A stretch of 64,000 bases of DNA from Chryseobacterium sp. KACC 21268 (GCA_028736075.1 CP117875.1:2232001-2296000); one strand, 5' to 3'. Counted from the first letter of the stretch, positions 34,358-43,699 are shown. The notes: generated by a model from the sequence alone, not told the origin. Made by a program: numbers and translations.

Positions 34358-35693
34358 GGTTTTGTGTTGATTCAGTATTTTTACTAAGAATGATATATCC
34401 CGTCATCCCTCCAATAATAGAAGCTGCAAATATTCCTATTTTTGCTTGGGTCTGATATTCTTCGTTAACAAAGGCCAGCGAGGTCACGAATAGTGACATG
34501 GTGAAACCGATGGATGCAAGAAACCCCAGCCCCAAAAGATTCCAGATCGTCATCCCTTCAGGTACTTTAGCAATCTTCAATTTGATAAATACCGCAGTAA
34601 ATCCAACTACGCCAACAACCTTTCCAACCAACAGACCCAATGCTACACCAATTGCAATATTTGTATCAAAAAGACTTTCAAAATCAATGTTTAGAGAGAC
34701 GCCGGCGTTGGCGATGGCAAAAATTGGGATGATCACAAATGTGACGATAGGATGCATTGAGTGCTCTAATCTTTGAAGTGGCGGCGTCGCAGCATTCGTA
34801 GCCTCATTTATCTTTTCCAGAACGTGAAGTTGGTCATTGGTTAATGTCGGGTTGTCTTCGGTAGGATCGATATTCTTAAATGTTTCCAGATAGTTGGTGA
34901 TCTTTGCAATGAAAACTGTTTCTTTGATCTTCACATCTGCCGGTATCGTAAACGCGGCCAAAACAGCGGCGATTGTTGCATGGACACCTGAAATTACAAA
35001 GCATGTCCAAACACCGATAATGCCTAGAAATGCATAAAAGAATACGGACCGTATTCCCAGTCTGTTTCCAAGGTACATCACGGCAAGAATGGCCAAACCT
35101 GCCAGCAGATAGGTCATTTCTATATTGGACGTGTAGAAAAACGCGATCACGAGGACCGCTCCCAGATCATCTACTATGGCCAAAGCCGTTAAAAAAACTT
35201 TGAGTGAGAGTGGTATCTTTTTTCCTAACAAAAAGAGAACGCCCAGTGCAAAGGCAATATCTGTTGCCATAGGAATTCCCCAGCCTTTATGCACCGTACC
35301 GCTTGGATTCAGCAGCAGAAATATGACTGCCGGCATTACCATGCCTCCTAAAGCCGCAACAATGGGCAGCATTGCCTTTCTGGGATTGGATAGCTCGCCG
35401 CCGATGATCTCCCGCTTTAACTCCAGACCGACCACGAAAAAGAAAACAGACATCAGTCCGTCATTGATCCAGTGATGAATGCTGAAATTGAAAAAAGTAT
35501 GGTTGTTCAATGTTAAGCCAAAAGTCTGTTCAAGGAGATGGTGATATCCCTCGGACAGCGGTGAATTGGCAAGGATCAATGCTATAACGACACTGATAGC
35601 CAAAAGCAATCCCCCTGATTTTTCCTGCTGGATAAATCTTTGAACAGGGTAAACAATTTTATCAATAGGCTTTGGAGGATAGTTTTTTATCAT
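34350..35693 (-). CDS. nhaA: Na+/H+ antiporter NhaA
   Basis: This is a 447-residue electrogenic Na+(Li+)/H+ exchanger of the inner membrane with 12 helices. Diagnostic are HHWINDGLMSVFFFVVGLEL, GWGIPMATDIAFALGVLFLL and FLTALAIVDDLGAVLVIAFF, the last carrying the paired Asp residues that bind Na+. GFLASIGFTMSLFVTSLAF lies near the end. I start at 35693 (MIKNYPPKP) rather than further upstream because this fits the family N-terminus. It heads an operon with DUF389 (8-bp overlap), possibly supporting pH and salt tolerance. Confidence 0.93.
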   Translation of the reverse strand: MIKNYPPKPIDKIVYPVQRFIQQEKSGGLLLAISVVIALILANSPLSEGYHHLLEQTFGLTLNNHTFFNFSIHHWINDGLMSVFFFVVGLELKREIIGGELSNPRKAMLPIVAALGGMVMPAVIFLLLNPSGTVHKGWGIPMATDIAFALGVLFLLGKKIPLSLKVFLTALAIVDDLGAVLVIAFFYTSNIEMTYLLAGLAILAVMYLGNRLGIRSVFFYAFLGIIGVWTCFVISGVHATIAAVLAAFTIPADVKIKETVFIAKITNYLETFKNIDPTEDNPTLTNDQLHVLEKINEATNAATPPLQRLEHSMHPIVTFVIIPIFAIANAGVSLNIDFESLFDTNIAIGVALGLLVGKVVGVVGFTAVFIKLKIAKVPEGMTIWNLLGLGFLASIGFTMSLFVTSLAFVNEEYQTQAKIGIFAASIIGGMTGYIILSKNTESTQNHE

Positions 35694-35936
35694 GTTATCT
35701 TTAAAAATAAGTATGTGCAAATTTACGAATACTAAAGGAAAAGTGGATCGTCATTAAAAAAAGTTATAGTAGAAAGTAGGATTTTTAAATTTAATGATCT
35801 AAAAGAATTTTCTGTAGAAATCGATACTGCCTATATAAGACCCGACCGGTTCAAAAGTTAAATACAGTACAAGCTTACTTTTTTTAAGATTAATTTGTTT
35901 AATATTATAGCTGAAAACTTTAATAAATATTATACA

Positions 35937-37673
35937 ATGTCTACGAAAAAGCTTAGTGAATGGTATGCGACTGCGATCTGCGGAAATGACATCACTTCTT
36001 CTTGTCTCTATGTTTCAGCCCTGGCTATCGTTGCAGCCGGTCAATACGCATGGGTCGCTCTTTTGATCGTGGCCGTTGTACTGTTCTTATTCCGGAAGAT
36101 CTACGGAGAGGTTGTCGGTGCACTTCCTTTGAATGGCGGTGCCTACAATGTTCTTCTCAATACCACTTCGAAAAGCAATGCTTCTGTGGCAGCATGTCTT
36201 ACCATTTTATCATATATGGCAACTGCAGTCATCTCTTCGAGCGAAGCAATGCACTACCTTCATCATATCGCACCTTATTTTAATGTCAATATCGCCACAT
36301 TTGTATTGCTGCTGATATTTTTAGGACTTACTATTTTGGGGATTTCAGAAAGTGCTGTTGTGGCACTTGTCATTTTCTTGTTCCACCTCGCAACAATGAC
36401 ATTGTTGATAGGGTCTTGTCTGTTCTTTGTCTGGCAGAATGGCTTCTCGGTGTTGATAGACAACTTCCATCTTCCTGCCAGGAACGGCAGCATCGTTATG
36501 GCGATCTTTTTTGGTTTTTCTGCGGCAATGCTTGGGATCTCCGGTTTCGAAAGTTCTTCTAATTTTGTTGAAGAGCAGGAAAGAGGAGTATTTGCGAAGA
36601 CATTACGAAACATGTGGATCGCAGTATCTGTTCTCAATCCCCTGATCGCATTTCTTGTGATCTGTATAATCCCAATCTCCTCAGTTGAGTCACATCAAAA
36701 TTCATTTCTAAGTTATATAGGGACTTTGACTGGAGGTAAATGGTTGGCTACGATCATATCCATCAATGCGGTCTCCGTTTTGAGCGGTGCCGTTCTGACC
36801 TCTTTTGTGGGGGTTAATGGTCTTATCAAAAGAATGACATTGGACAGGATCTTACCTAATTATTTTCTTAAAGAGAATAAACGAGGAAGCACCTATAGAA
36901 TTCTGATTCTTTTCTTTCTTTTGTGTTTCTCCGTATTAATTGTCACAAGAGGTCAGTTGGCACCTTTGGCTGCAGTATATGCTTTATCTTTTTTAACGGT
37001 AATGGCGTCATTTGCTTTAGGTAACATTCTCCTCAAACTCAGAAGGTCGCGACTTCCGAGGCCGGAATATGCCAGACCCGGTGTCGTGGTGATCGCTTTG
37101 GCCGCGATTCTGGTCGCTCTATATGGGAATGTGATCACAAAGCCTCAATATCTTATAACATTCCTTCAGTATTTTATCCCTTCGGTGCTTATTATTCTGG
37201 CAATGCTATTACGAAAGGATATCCTTCATTTTATTGTGAATCTCTTGGAATCACTTTCCAAGAATTATAAAAAATATACCTTGACAAGGCAAAGGTCTTT
37301 GCATCGTAGCCTTAAAAAGCTTTATGAGCAGGATTTCGTTTTCTTTTCCAAAGGTGATGACATTGCTACACTCAATAAGGTTATGATGTATCTTCACGAA
37401 AATGAAGTGACCAATAAGATGAAGATTGTAACCGTTCTGAATCAGGAACAAAGACCTGATGCGAAATTTCTTGCCGATTTCGATACCCTTGACAGAGCCT
37501 ATCCAGAAGTTGATATGGAATATATTACAATAGTTGGCGACTTTACGCCGGCATTGGTCGAAGATCTTAGCTTCAAATGGGGAATTCCCAAGAATTTTAT
37601 GTTCATCAGCAGCCCCGGTGAAAAGTTCAGCTACAGGGTTGATGAGCTAGGAGGTGTCAGATTAATATTATGA
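35937..37673 (+). CDS. APC-superfamily amino acid permease
   Basis: This 578-residue transporter has about 12 helices over residues 1-430: WYATAICGNDITSSCLYVSA in helix 1, GEVVGALPLNGGAYNVLLN and FFGFSAAMLGISGFESSSNF as typical APC motifs, and the acidic stretch SNFVEEQERG after helix 6. A cytoplasmic domain at about 440-578 (LHRSLKKLYEQDFVFFSKGD, KIVTVLNQEQRPDAK) resembles a UspA or ACT-like regulatory fold. The substrate is likely an amino acid or amine. It is divergent from nhaA with a 243-bp intergenic region and starts at ATG 35937. A DUF305 gene follows 85 bp downstream. Confidence 0.88.
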   Translation: MSTKKLSEWYATAICGNDITSSCLYVSALAIVAAGQYAWVALLIVAVVLFLFRKIYGEVVGALPLNGGAYNVLLNTTSKSNASVAACLTILSYMATAVISSSEAMHYLHHIAPYFNVNIATFVLLLIFLGLTILGISESAVVALVIFLFHLATMTLLIGSCLFFVWQNGFSVLIDNFHLPARNGSIVMAIFFGFSAAMLGISGFESSSNFVEEQERGVFAKTLRNMWIAVSVLNPLIAFLVICIIPISSVESHQNSFLSYIGTLTGGKWLATIISINAVSVLSGAVLTSFVGVNGLIKRMTLDRILPNYFLKENKRGSTYRILILFFLLCFSVLIVTRGQLAPLAAVYALSFLTVMASFALGNILLKLRRSRLPRPEYARPGVVVIALAAILVALYGNVITKPQYLITFLQYFIPSVLIILAMLLRKDILHFIVNLLESLSKNYKKYTLTRQRSLHRSLKKLYEQDFVFFSKGDDIATLNKVMMYLHENEVTNKMKIVTVLNQEQRPDAKFLADFDTLDRAYPEVDMEYITIVGDFTPALVEDLSFKWGIPKNFMFISSPGEKFSYRVDELGGVRLIL

Positions 37674-37758
37674 TAATGTTTTCTCTGGACGAAATTTAGA
37701 AAAATCGGCTCTTTTCAGTGAAAAAATCGTAAATTACTTTAAATTTAAAAATGAGCTT

Positions 37759-38217
37759 ATGGAAAATACAAATGGATCGTCATATAAAAAAATGGCTTTA
37801 ATGCTTATCGTATCTTTTTTTATTATGTACGTGGTCATGTTTTTTAATGTTGACCAATTTGATCACATCTATCTGAGTTACACACGCACCTATATGACAT
37901 TGCTAATGGTCAGTCCGATGGCGTTATTAATGCTGGTGATCATGCGAAAAATGTATACCAATAGAAAACTGAATCTCGTTATAATTTTAGTATCCATCTC
38001 AATTTTCACCTTCGCAATTACATCCTTGCGAAGCCAGGCTTTTATAAGCGATGTTCAATATATGAAGGCAATGATACCCCATCATTCTTCTGCGATAATG
38101 ACCAGTAAAAATGCCAACATAAAAGATCCCGAGCTTCGCAAACTTTCAGATAGTATCATAAAATCACAGGAAAGAGAAATCAATCAAATGAAATCGATTT
38201 TAAAGAGATTAAAGTAA
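37759..38217 (+). CDS. DUF305-containing membrane protein
   Basis: This 152-residue protein has three hydrophobic helices (MALMLIVSFFIMYVVMFF, MTLLMVSPMALLMLVIM, VIILVSISIFTFAITSL) followed by a DUF305-like helical domain with YMKAMIPHHSSAIMTSKNAN, whose paired His residues are thought to bind metal in the ferritin-like DUF305 family. DUF305 proteins often accompany copper or metal resistance genes. Here there is only an APC permease upstream. The function is inferred to be metal-related at the membrane. Confidence 0.8.
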   Translation: MENTNGSSYKKMALMLIVSFFIMYVVMFFNVDQFDHIYLSYTRTYMTLLMVSPMALLMLVIMRKMYTNRKLNLVIILVSISIFTFAITSLRSQAFISDVQYMKAMIPHHSSAIMTSKNANIKDPELRKLSDSIIKSQEREINQMKSILKRLK

Positions 38218-38700
38218 AACTTTAAAAACTCATTTTAATTATTTGTCAGATGTTTTTGAGTGCACGTCATCTTTTTAACCCGCAAATCTGATGATCACAA
38301 CAATTTTATTGATAGCAATGATGGGAAAATCGTGTTTATTTATTTAAAAATATAACTCTCAAGTCAAGCCTAATAATTACAGGATAACAATTTGAAATCT
38401 TGCATCAAGATATTCTGATTCTCTAAATTTTTTGATCTTCAGTTTTAATTATTCAATTGCTTTGCTTCTATTTAATAATTATAAAAAAGAAATAGACGGC
38501 AATAAAAGTGTAGTACTTTTTTACTCTTAGCATACAATTTGTATAAAACAAATATCTAATAGATACTTGAGAAAAAAATTAAGAAAACGGATTATAATAT
38601 ACTTTATAAATTTTTTCAGGACTTTTATATCCTTTTAATCTTATTTTATTAAAAGTTCATTAGCTGAATATTTATTGAACCATAAAAATAAGTACAAAGG
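38218..38700. other. Gene-free stretch
   Basis: This is about 480 bp of very AT-rich sequence between the DUF305 gene and the truncated sigma-factor gene. No frame with coding character, hairpin of note or repeat could be supported. Confidence 0.5.
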
Positions 38701-39057
38701 ATGCGTAAAAATCAAAAAATACATAAAGATTATTGTTGCAAAAGATTGTGTGAAATGATAAGTAATAATGATTTTAATGCGTTCGAATATTTATATTCTC
38801 AATATTCCCCAATTTTATATGGTCTTGCACTGCGGACAACCGGATCCAAAGAATATGCACAGGAGTTAGTGCAAAATACATTTGTAAATGCTTGGAGATC
38901 TATCGATCTGAAAGATAAAAATGTTTCAATGAATACCTGGATGATAAAAAATCTGATGTCAGAGGTGAGAGAATTTTCTAATTCGCAAAATATTCTTTTC
39001 AATTCACAAGACAATAATTTTGATGATTTAAATTTAAATTTTGTATTTAAAACCTAA
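38701..39057 (+). CDS. Sigma-70 region-2-only protein (truncated ECF-like sigma factor)
   Basis: This 118-residue protein carries the region 2 fold of ECF sigma factors: NDFNAFEYLYSQYSPILYGL, GSKEYAQELVQNTFVNAWRS and MNTWMIKNLMSEVREFSNSQ. A short acidic, polar tail follows instead of region 4. Most ECF factors are 160-200 residues long with a C-terminal HTH for the -35 box. Downstream sequence to 39344 has no region-4-like frame, so it is either a truncated gene or a natural small sigma-like factor acting on the -7 region or on core polymerase. It is preceded by about 480 bp of non-coding sequence. Confidence 0.7.
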   Translation: MRKNQKIHKDYCCKRLCEMISNNDFNAFEYLYSQYSPILYGLALRTTGSKEYAQELVQNTFVNAWRSIDLKDKNVSMNTWMIKNLMSEVREFSNSQNILFNSQDNNFDDLNLNFVFKT

Positions 39058-39344
39058 TTTCTATTGTGCTCATATCTATGATGAAATAAAGTGTTATTTG
39101 TTTATTCAAATGGGTCATAATCATAAGAACAGAGATGTTTAGTTTAAAGGAGGTAGAATTGCTTTTACACAAGTAGGATTATCCGGTAATTTTTTGACAC
39201 GTTTAGAAGGAAATCAATGTCAAGGGGTTTATAAATGAAATCATCAGCCTTGCATCTATTTACCAACTGATGGGTTTGGCGTAGATAAAAATTTAAAATC
39301 TTTATCTATCACTGAACAAATTATAAGTTAAATAAATGAAAATT

Positions 39345-39842
39345 TTAATATTCGAATCGTTTGAACTCACCACGTTCGTAAAGTTCATCACCTTCGGGAT
39401 AGTTCTCGTGAGATTTTTTAAAATTTTCCAATATCTTTAACTCGTGGCTACGTTCGATAACCTCATTTTTCCCATTTAAAATGCTCGTCGCAAAAGTAGA
39501 GTGATCAATATCTTTGGTATATACCTTATTAGAATCTTTGTCTAATCTTACCAATCCTATGGGTATGATCAGGTTCCTATCACTATCTTTATTAATTATT
39601 TCACTATCGTCGCTATTGGAAAGTAATTTTGCTAAATCAAGTATTGACGAATCAGCTTCAACATTAAGATAGGCCACCTGTTGCATATTCTTATTAAAAA
39701 TTAATTTGTCAACCTTTCCAATACATAACTCTTCATTGTCATACACTTTCCAATTCCTTATATCTGGATAGCCATCTGCAATTTTGTAATCAGGTAATTC
39801 GTGGAGATAATAAATATTATTTTTTTTATTTTCCATAAACAT
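39345..39842 (-). CDS. PRC-barrel domain protein
   Basis: This protein of about 165 residues has a PRC-barrel-like beta domain. Strands are visible in GYPDIRNWKVYDNEELCIGK, VDKLIFNKNMQQVAYLNVEA and DRNLIIPIGLVRLDKDSNKV, and an extended acidic C-terminus (YPEGDELYERGEFKRFEY) follows. In the photosynthetic reaction centre H subunit and stress-related homologues the fold mediates binding to proteins or ligands. A second start at 39836 (MENKK) is equally possible. Its own promoter and partner cannot be identified. Homologues in Bacteroidetes are often linked to general stress genes. Confidence 0.7.
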   Translation of the reverse strand: MFMENKKNNIYYLHELPDYKIADGYPDIRNWKVYDNEELCIGKVDKLIFNKNMQQVAYLNVEADSSILDLAKLLSNSDDSEIINKDSDRNLIIPIGLVRLDKDSNKVYTKDIDHSTFATSILNGKNEVIERSHELKILENFKKSHENYPEGDELYERGEFKRFEY

Positions 39843-40237
39843 TTTCAGGAATTTATTGCAGCGATCTTTACGATTCCTACACCATTTAATTGTATCTGGA
39901 TGTCAATCTGAGGGAAAAGTGAGATGTGGATTGATACCAATTTAGCATATTTTTAAACTCATCTCCATTGAGATCATTTTAACTTGAGTGCTTATTAAGA
40001 TAGATATGGAGATCGCTCATGATGTGATCAATAATTATTCTGTTCATATGTCAGAGAAGAGAACCGTGTCAGAAGAAGTAGTTGAGAACGATTACCTGCC
40101 TCAGTGTTTTTTAGAATTTGATTTCGTTATTGTCTGGCGAAATTGTTAAGTAGCGAGTAAAATAAGAATGATGTTTTACCAGCAGTAAAAAAGGTTAAGA
40201 TTCTCATAGCTGGCAAACCAATATCTTTAGGGGATTC
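39843..40237. other. Gene-free stretch
   Basis: This is about 395 bp between two minus-strand genes. One 47-codon plus-strand frame near 40006-40149 (MEIAHDVINNYSVHMSEKRT...) exists, but it has no visible promoter or family resemblance, so I do not call it. No hairpin or repeat was found. Confidence 0.45.
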
Positions 40238-41134
40238 CTATTTTAAAAACGTCTTTAAATAATCAATGCCTGAAGTCCATAAGATTCCATTATAACGTTC
40301 AGTTGCTAAATCATTGTGCTGCGTCTTAAACATCGAGTACATATACTGTCCCTGTTGAAACTTTGCGTAGAGTTCGTTTTCACCGGTCGGATCTTCTGCT
40401 CTCTGCTTCCTGATGTATTCTGCGAAATCTTCTAATGAAGCGACCTGGTGTAATTTGAATTCTTGTCCGGTAATTTCTTTAACATCATCAAAGATCATAT
40501 TAGGAGTGATCTGAAAACTGGAGATCTGAAGATCTCTTGGGGCAGAATCATCTAAAGCAACTTCCGCTGTAAATGCTGCTGTGTCATCCATTGTGGTAAA
40601 ATCCAATTTCCAATCAGCTTTATCACCCCAATATCCGATACTTTTTTCCTTCAGATTGAGGATCGGTGTATTGTACTTCAAAATATCCGCAAAACAACCG
40701 TTGAATACAGATGAAGCCTGGACAGGAGACTGGTCGATATATTTTTTAAAGGTTTTTCTCAGATCGAAATTTCTGTTATCGCCCTCCGGAAGGTCATTGT
40801 AGTCAGTACAAAAATCTGATGGGATAAATCTGGTTACACCGGCTTTGACCGCGCCGTCCAAGATCTTTTTTTGAGCGTCAATAATGACATCTCCTAAACC
40901 TGCAAGTGCAGAAACGACACAGTCAACATTGACAGATTCCGCAGCTATCGCATCAACGTTATTTAAGTCAATGATCTTAACCTCGACTCCCATTTCTTCA
41001 AGAATTTCTATTTTATCCATATCAGTGGATTCGCGGACAATTGCTTTAACTGTGGCTCCTCGCTGAAGTAGTTCTCTGCAGATCCTGTTTCCTAAATTAC
41101 CTGTTGCACCGGCAACTAAAATTGTTTTTTTCAT
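40238..41134 (-). CDS. NmrA / isoflavone-reductase-like NAD(P)-binding protein
   Basis: This 298-residue atypical SDR starts with the Rossmann loop VAGATGNLGNRICRELLQRG and continues with KAIVRESTDMDK, where an Arg after strand 2 favours NADPH. The fold matches aromatic alcohol and isoflavone reductases (FIPSDFCTDYNDLPEGDNRN, GVTRFIPSDF, VASLEDFAEYIRKQ). Possible activities are reduction of aromatic alcohols, aldehydes or quinones, or redox sensing as in NmrA. It is 12 bp downstream of the alpha/beta hydrolase gene on the minus strand and is surely co-transcribed with it. No terminator is visible. Confidence 0.85.
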   Translation of the reverse strand: MKKTILVAGATGNLGNRICRELLQRGATVKAIVRESTDMDKIEILEEMGVEVKIIDLNNVDAIAAESVNVDCVVSALAGLGDVIIDAQKKILDGAVKAGVTRFIPSDFCTDYNDLPEGDNRNFDLRKTFKKYIDQSPVQASSVFNGCFADILKYNTPILNLKEKSIGYWGDKADWKLDFTTMDDTAAFTAEVALDDSAPRDLQISSFQITPNMIFDDVKEITGQEFKLHQVASLEDFAEYIRKQRAEDPTGENELYAKFQQGQYMYSMFKTQHNDLATERYNGILWTSGIDYLKTFLK

Positions 41135-41146
41135 GTTTCTTTTTTT

Positions 41147-42076
41147 TTATGATGCTAAAAAGGGTAGTACAAGATTGAGCACTTCCTGTGGTTTTTCTTC
41201 AAATAAATAATGCCCGCTGTCCATAATTCCAACGACTTTAAGATCAGTTGCAACAAACGGCAATCCATAATTCATATAATTGTAGCTAATGTAACTTCCA
41301 ATTCCTAAAACCGGCATCTGCAATGGCTGATAATACTTGGAATCCTCAATGTCCTGATTGAAGCTTTGATACCAGGCATTGGACGCCCTTATGCTTTCCT
41401 TGTCATTGTATGCTGCAGCATAGACCGCTCTTTCAAGCTCTGTCATTTTGGTTTCATCGATCATTACGTAATTGAAAAGCCACTCCTGCAGTAAATGAGA
41501 CCTGCCTTCCAACAGTTGTTCCGGCAGACCTTTCACCTGATTGAATCCCATCCACCAGGCATAGGGCATTTCGTTATCCATTTTTTCATTGAAAGTTCCC
41601 GGAGAGGGAATCAGTGGCATTTGATACATTCCTTCACTCGGGTGTGATCCGTCAAGAACAATCAGTTTTTCAGTGTGTTCAGGGAAGTTAAAGGCGAAAC
41701 TCATAGCCACCATCCCTCCAATGTCGTGGCCCATCAAGCTGACTTTTTCAAGACCTAATTGTAAAACCAGCTGTTGAATGTCGGTCGCCATCATTTTTTT
41801 ATCATAACCTGACTGCGGTTTTTCTGATGTTCCCATGCCTCTCAGGTCAACTATAATAACACGGTATTCTTTTGCAAGCTGCATCGCAACGGGTTGTAGT
41901 GAATACCACGTTTGTGGCCATCCGGGCAGGCATATGAGTGGTTTGCCACTGCCACCTTCAACATAATGTAGTCCAATACCATTTACAGTGGTGTATTTGT
42001 TTTCGAAGCCGGGGAGATGCTTGATCAGTTCGTCATCAGCATACTTTTCTGCCGTACTATTTGAATCTTCGTTCAT
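41147..42076 (-). CDS. Alpha/beta-hydrolase, epoxide-hydrolase or dehalogenase-like
   Basis: This 309-residue enzyme has the oxyanion motif LPGWPQTWYS, RGMGTSEKPQSGYDK and the nucleophile elbow LMGHDIGGMVAM, where the nucleophile is Asp as in epoxide hydrolases and haloacid dehalogenases. HYLFEEKPQEVLNLVLPFL carries the catalytic His. LDGSHPSEGMYQMPLIP lies near the lid. It is the first gene of the operon with the NmrA-like reductase. Its promoter has a -7 box (TATCTTTG at 42102-42095) and a dyad centred about 42 bp before the predicted start of transcription, and the Crp/Fnr regulator lies directly upstream. Confidence 0.85.
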   Translation of the reverse strand: MNEDSNSTAEKYADDELIKHLPGFENKYTTVNGIGLHYVEGGSGKPLICLPGWPQTWYSLQPVAMQLAKEYRVIIVDLRGMGTSEKPQSGYDKKMMATDIQQLVLQLGLEKVSLMGHDIGGMVAMSFAFNFPEHTEKLIVLDGSHPSEGMYQMPLIPSPGTFNEKMDNEMPYAWWMGFNQVKGLPEQLLEGRSHLLQEWLFNYVMIDETKMTELERAVYAAAYNDKESIRASNAWYQSFNQDIEDSKYYQPLQMPVLGIGSYISYNYMNYGLPFVATDLKVVGIMDSGHYLFEEKPQEVLNLVLPFLAS

Positions 42077-42094
42077 GTCGATTTTTATTTAACA

Positions 42095-42138
42095 CAAAGA
42101 TAAATCGTCTTTTTGTACATAAATCTACCATCTGGTAG
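42095..42138 (-). promoter_or_regulatory. Hydrolase promoter with dyad at about -42
   Basis: On the minus strand TATCTTTG (42102-42095) matches the Bacteroidetes -7 consensus TAnnTTTG. CTACCAGATGGTAG (42138-42125) is a perfect 6-2-6 inverted repeat whose centre is about 42 bp before a start at 42089-42090. That is the class II activator position, and the neighbouring Crp/Fnr gene product is the obvious candidate. Confidence 0.6.
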
Positions 42139-42146
42139 TAAATACT

Positions 42147-42710
42147 TTATCTGATGTTTTTTCGTATTCTGCTCAGAGCATTAGGGGTGATCCCTAAAAC
42201 ACTTGCCAGCTGTTTGACCGGTATCTTTTTTAGCATCTCTGTGCTGGTCATGAATTCCAGATATCGCTCTTCCGCAGTAAGGGTCTGAAACTTCAGGATC
42301 TGATCGATCATACGAACTGATGTTTCTTCCCATATCTTCCTGCTGAACTCATGCCATACAGGTACGTGTGCATAAAGAAATTCCATATCTTTTCTATCGA
42401 TCACGACGAGTTCCGTATCTTCCACTGCGCTGATGTTAAACCTTGTTGGTTTCTGGGGGTTAAGGCTCGAAATTTCAGTAAAAAATTCATCTTCAAAAAC
42501 AACCCACGTTGTATTTTCCCCGTTCTCGCCTTCATAATAGAAACGCAGTCCTCCTGAAATAATAAAAAAATACTGTTGGGCGACCTGTCCTTTTTTTAGG
42601 ACAAGTGTTCCTTTGCTAACATTTTTTCTCCTGCATTTAGAGAGCACGATCTGAAGTTCAGTTTCATCAATACCGACCATTTTTTTTATAAATTTTACAA
42701 ATTTCTCCAT
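42147..42710 (-). CDS. Crp/Fnr-family transcriptional regulator
   Basis: This 187-residue protein has a cyclic-nucleotide-binding-like beta-roll at about 10-120 (GTLVLKKGQVAQQYFFIISG, FTEISSLNPQKPTRFNISAV) and a C-terminal HTH (MLKKIPVKQLASVLGITPNALSRIRKNIR). The cNMP pocket Arg-Ala pair typical of true CRP is not evident, and there are no Fe-S cysteines of the Fnr type, so the ligand is unknown. Its promoter has a -7 box TATCTTTG at 42842-42835 and repeated TGATACAA boxes further up. It ends 70 bp before the hydrolase operon. Confidence 0.88.
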   Translation of the reverse strand: MEKFVKFIKKMVGIDETELQIVLSKCRRKNVSKGTLVLKKGQVAQQYFFIISGGLRFYYEGENGENTTWVVFEDEFFTEISSLNPQKPTRFNISAVEDTELVVIDRKDMEFLYAHVPVWHEFSRKIWEETSVRMIDQILKFQTLTAEERYLEFMTSTEMLKKIPVKQLASVLGITPNALSRIRKNIR

Positions 42711-42834
42711 TAAGTTTTTTTTAATATATCAATTACTAAAGACATTGAAAGGTTAAGTTTTTTTTAAAATATGATACCATTTTTTCTGAAATCTTACAAA
42801 CCCTTGAATACTCCATAGATCAGAGACGGCTTAA

Positions 42835-42842
42835 CAAAGATA
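42835..42842 (-). promoter_or_regulatory. Probable -7 promoter box of the Crp/Fnr gene
   Basis: TATCTTTG on the minus strand fits TAnnTTTG. It predicts a transcript start near 42829 and a leader of about 120 nt. The rest of 42711-43230 has no coding frame; it contains the TGATACAA repeats described separately. Confidence 0.5.
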
Positions 42843-42900
42843 ATCTACAAAATCTAAATAAAATTTGCAGTTTTAACATCTTTTCTTTCTACTTTGTCAT

Positions 42901-42937
42901 TGATACCATTTGTATCATTATGTCATTGTATCATTAT
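42901..42937. repeat. TGATACAA direct and inverted repeats upstream of the Crp/Fnr gene
   Basis: On the plus strand TTGTATCATTAT occurs twice (42910-42921 and 42926-42937, period 16), and TGATAC-N5-GTATCA forms a dyad at 42901-42917. The reverse-complement octamer TGATACAA recurs in the promoters at 47468-47526 and 48524-48582, so it is a candidate operator shared by these genes. Confidence 0.55.
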
Positions 42938-43230
42938 TGCTCTACCAAGATAATATAAAGATTTTGTGGACGGAAGTGACATTGTTATTAGGAAAATCGT
43001 TAGAATGTCCTTTCTTTTGATTGTGAGATGAAATCTTTCCGGACTTATGGTAATTTACGGTCGTTGATGGTAATTATACTCAGATTTCTATAAAGTGGAA
43101 GGTAGCGTAATGATTAGTATTAATGTTCAAAGAGTCTAACTATACCATTATAATTAGATTTTGATAATTAGATCTTATTCTGGAACAGTCTTTGTAAAAT
43201 AACTATAATCAAATCAATAAATATAAAATT

Positions 43231-43692
43231 ATGAGTCACAATGCGTGTATCGAGGCTATGAACGACCTCATTAAGATCAACAACGACAGAATCGAAGGCT
43301 ATGAAAAAGCAATTGAAGAATTGCAAGATGGCGAAAATAGTGATCTGAAATCACTTTTCTCCGAAATGATCAGTGAAAGCAGGACATACAGATCTGAGCT
43401 TGAAAGTAAAGTGGTCTCCTATGGAGGATCTACTGATGGTGGAACAACTACTTCCGGGAAATTGTACCGTGCTTGGATGGATGTAAGAGCTGCTTTTTCC
43501 GGCGGCGACCGAGCTTCTGTTCTCAGTAATTGCGAGGCAGGGGAAGATGCTGCTCAAAAAGCTTATAATTCTGCCATTGAAGATGCAGATGTGATGGAAG
43601 AAACTAAAGTGCTTCTTCGAAACCAACAGCAGTCACTTCGTTCCTCCCACGATAAGATCAAAGCTCTTCGTGATAGTGCGAAACAGCAGTAA
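43231..43692 (+). CDS. DUF2383 / PA2169-type four-helix protein
   Basis: This 153-residue helical protein has INNDRIEGYEKAIEELQDGE, LFSEMISESRTYRSELESKV, SGKLYRAWMDVRAAFSGGDR and SNCEAGEDAAQKAYNSAIED. It is a ferritin-like four-helix bundle without a signal peptide, known as DUF2383. Such proteins are often induced by stress or stationary phase. It is monocistronic: the gene is framed by long non-coding flanks and ends in a terminator. Confidence 0.85.
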   Translation: MSHNACIEAMNDLIKINNDRIEGYEKAIEELQDGENSDLKSLFSEMISESRTYRSELESKVVSYGGSTDGGTTTSGKLYRAWMDVRAAFSGGDRASVLSNCEAGEDAAQKAYNSAIEDADVMEETKVLLRNQQQSLRSSHDKIKALRDSAKQQ

Positions 43693-43699
43693 AAATTTT

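Noticed and set aside
40006-40149. A 47-codon plus-strand frame in an intergenic region
   Set aside because: No promoter box, no homology cue and ordinary composition; it is expected by chance at this AT content.
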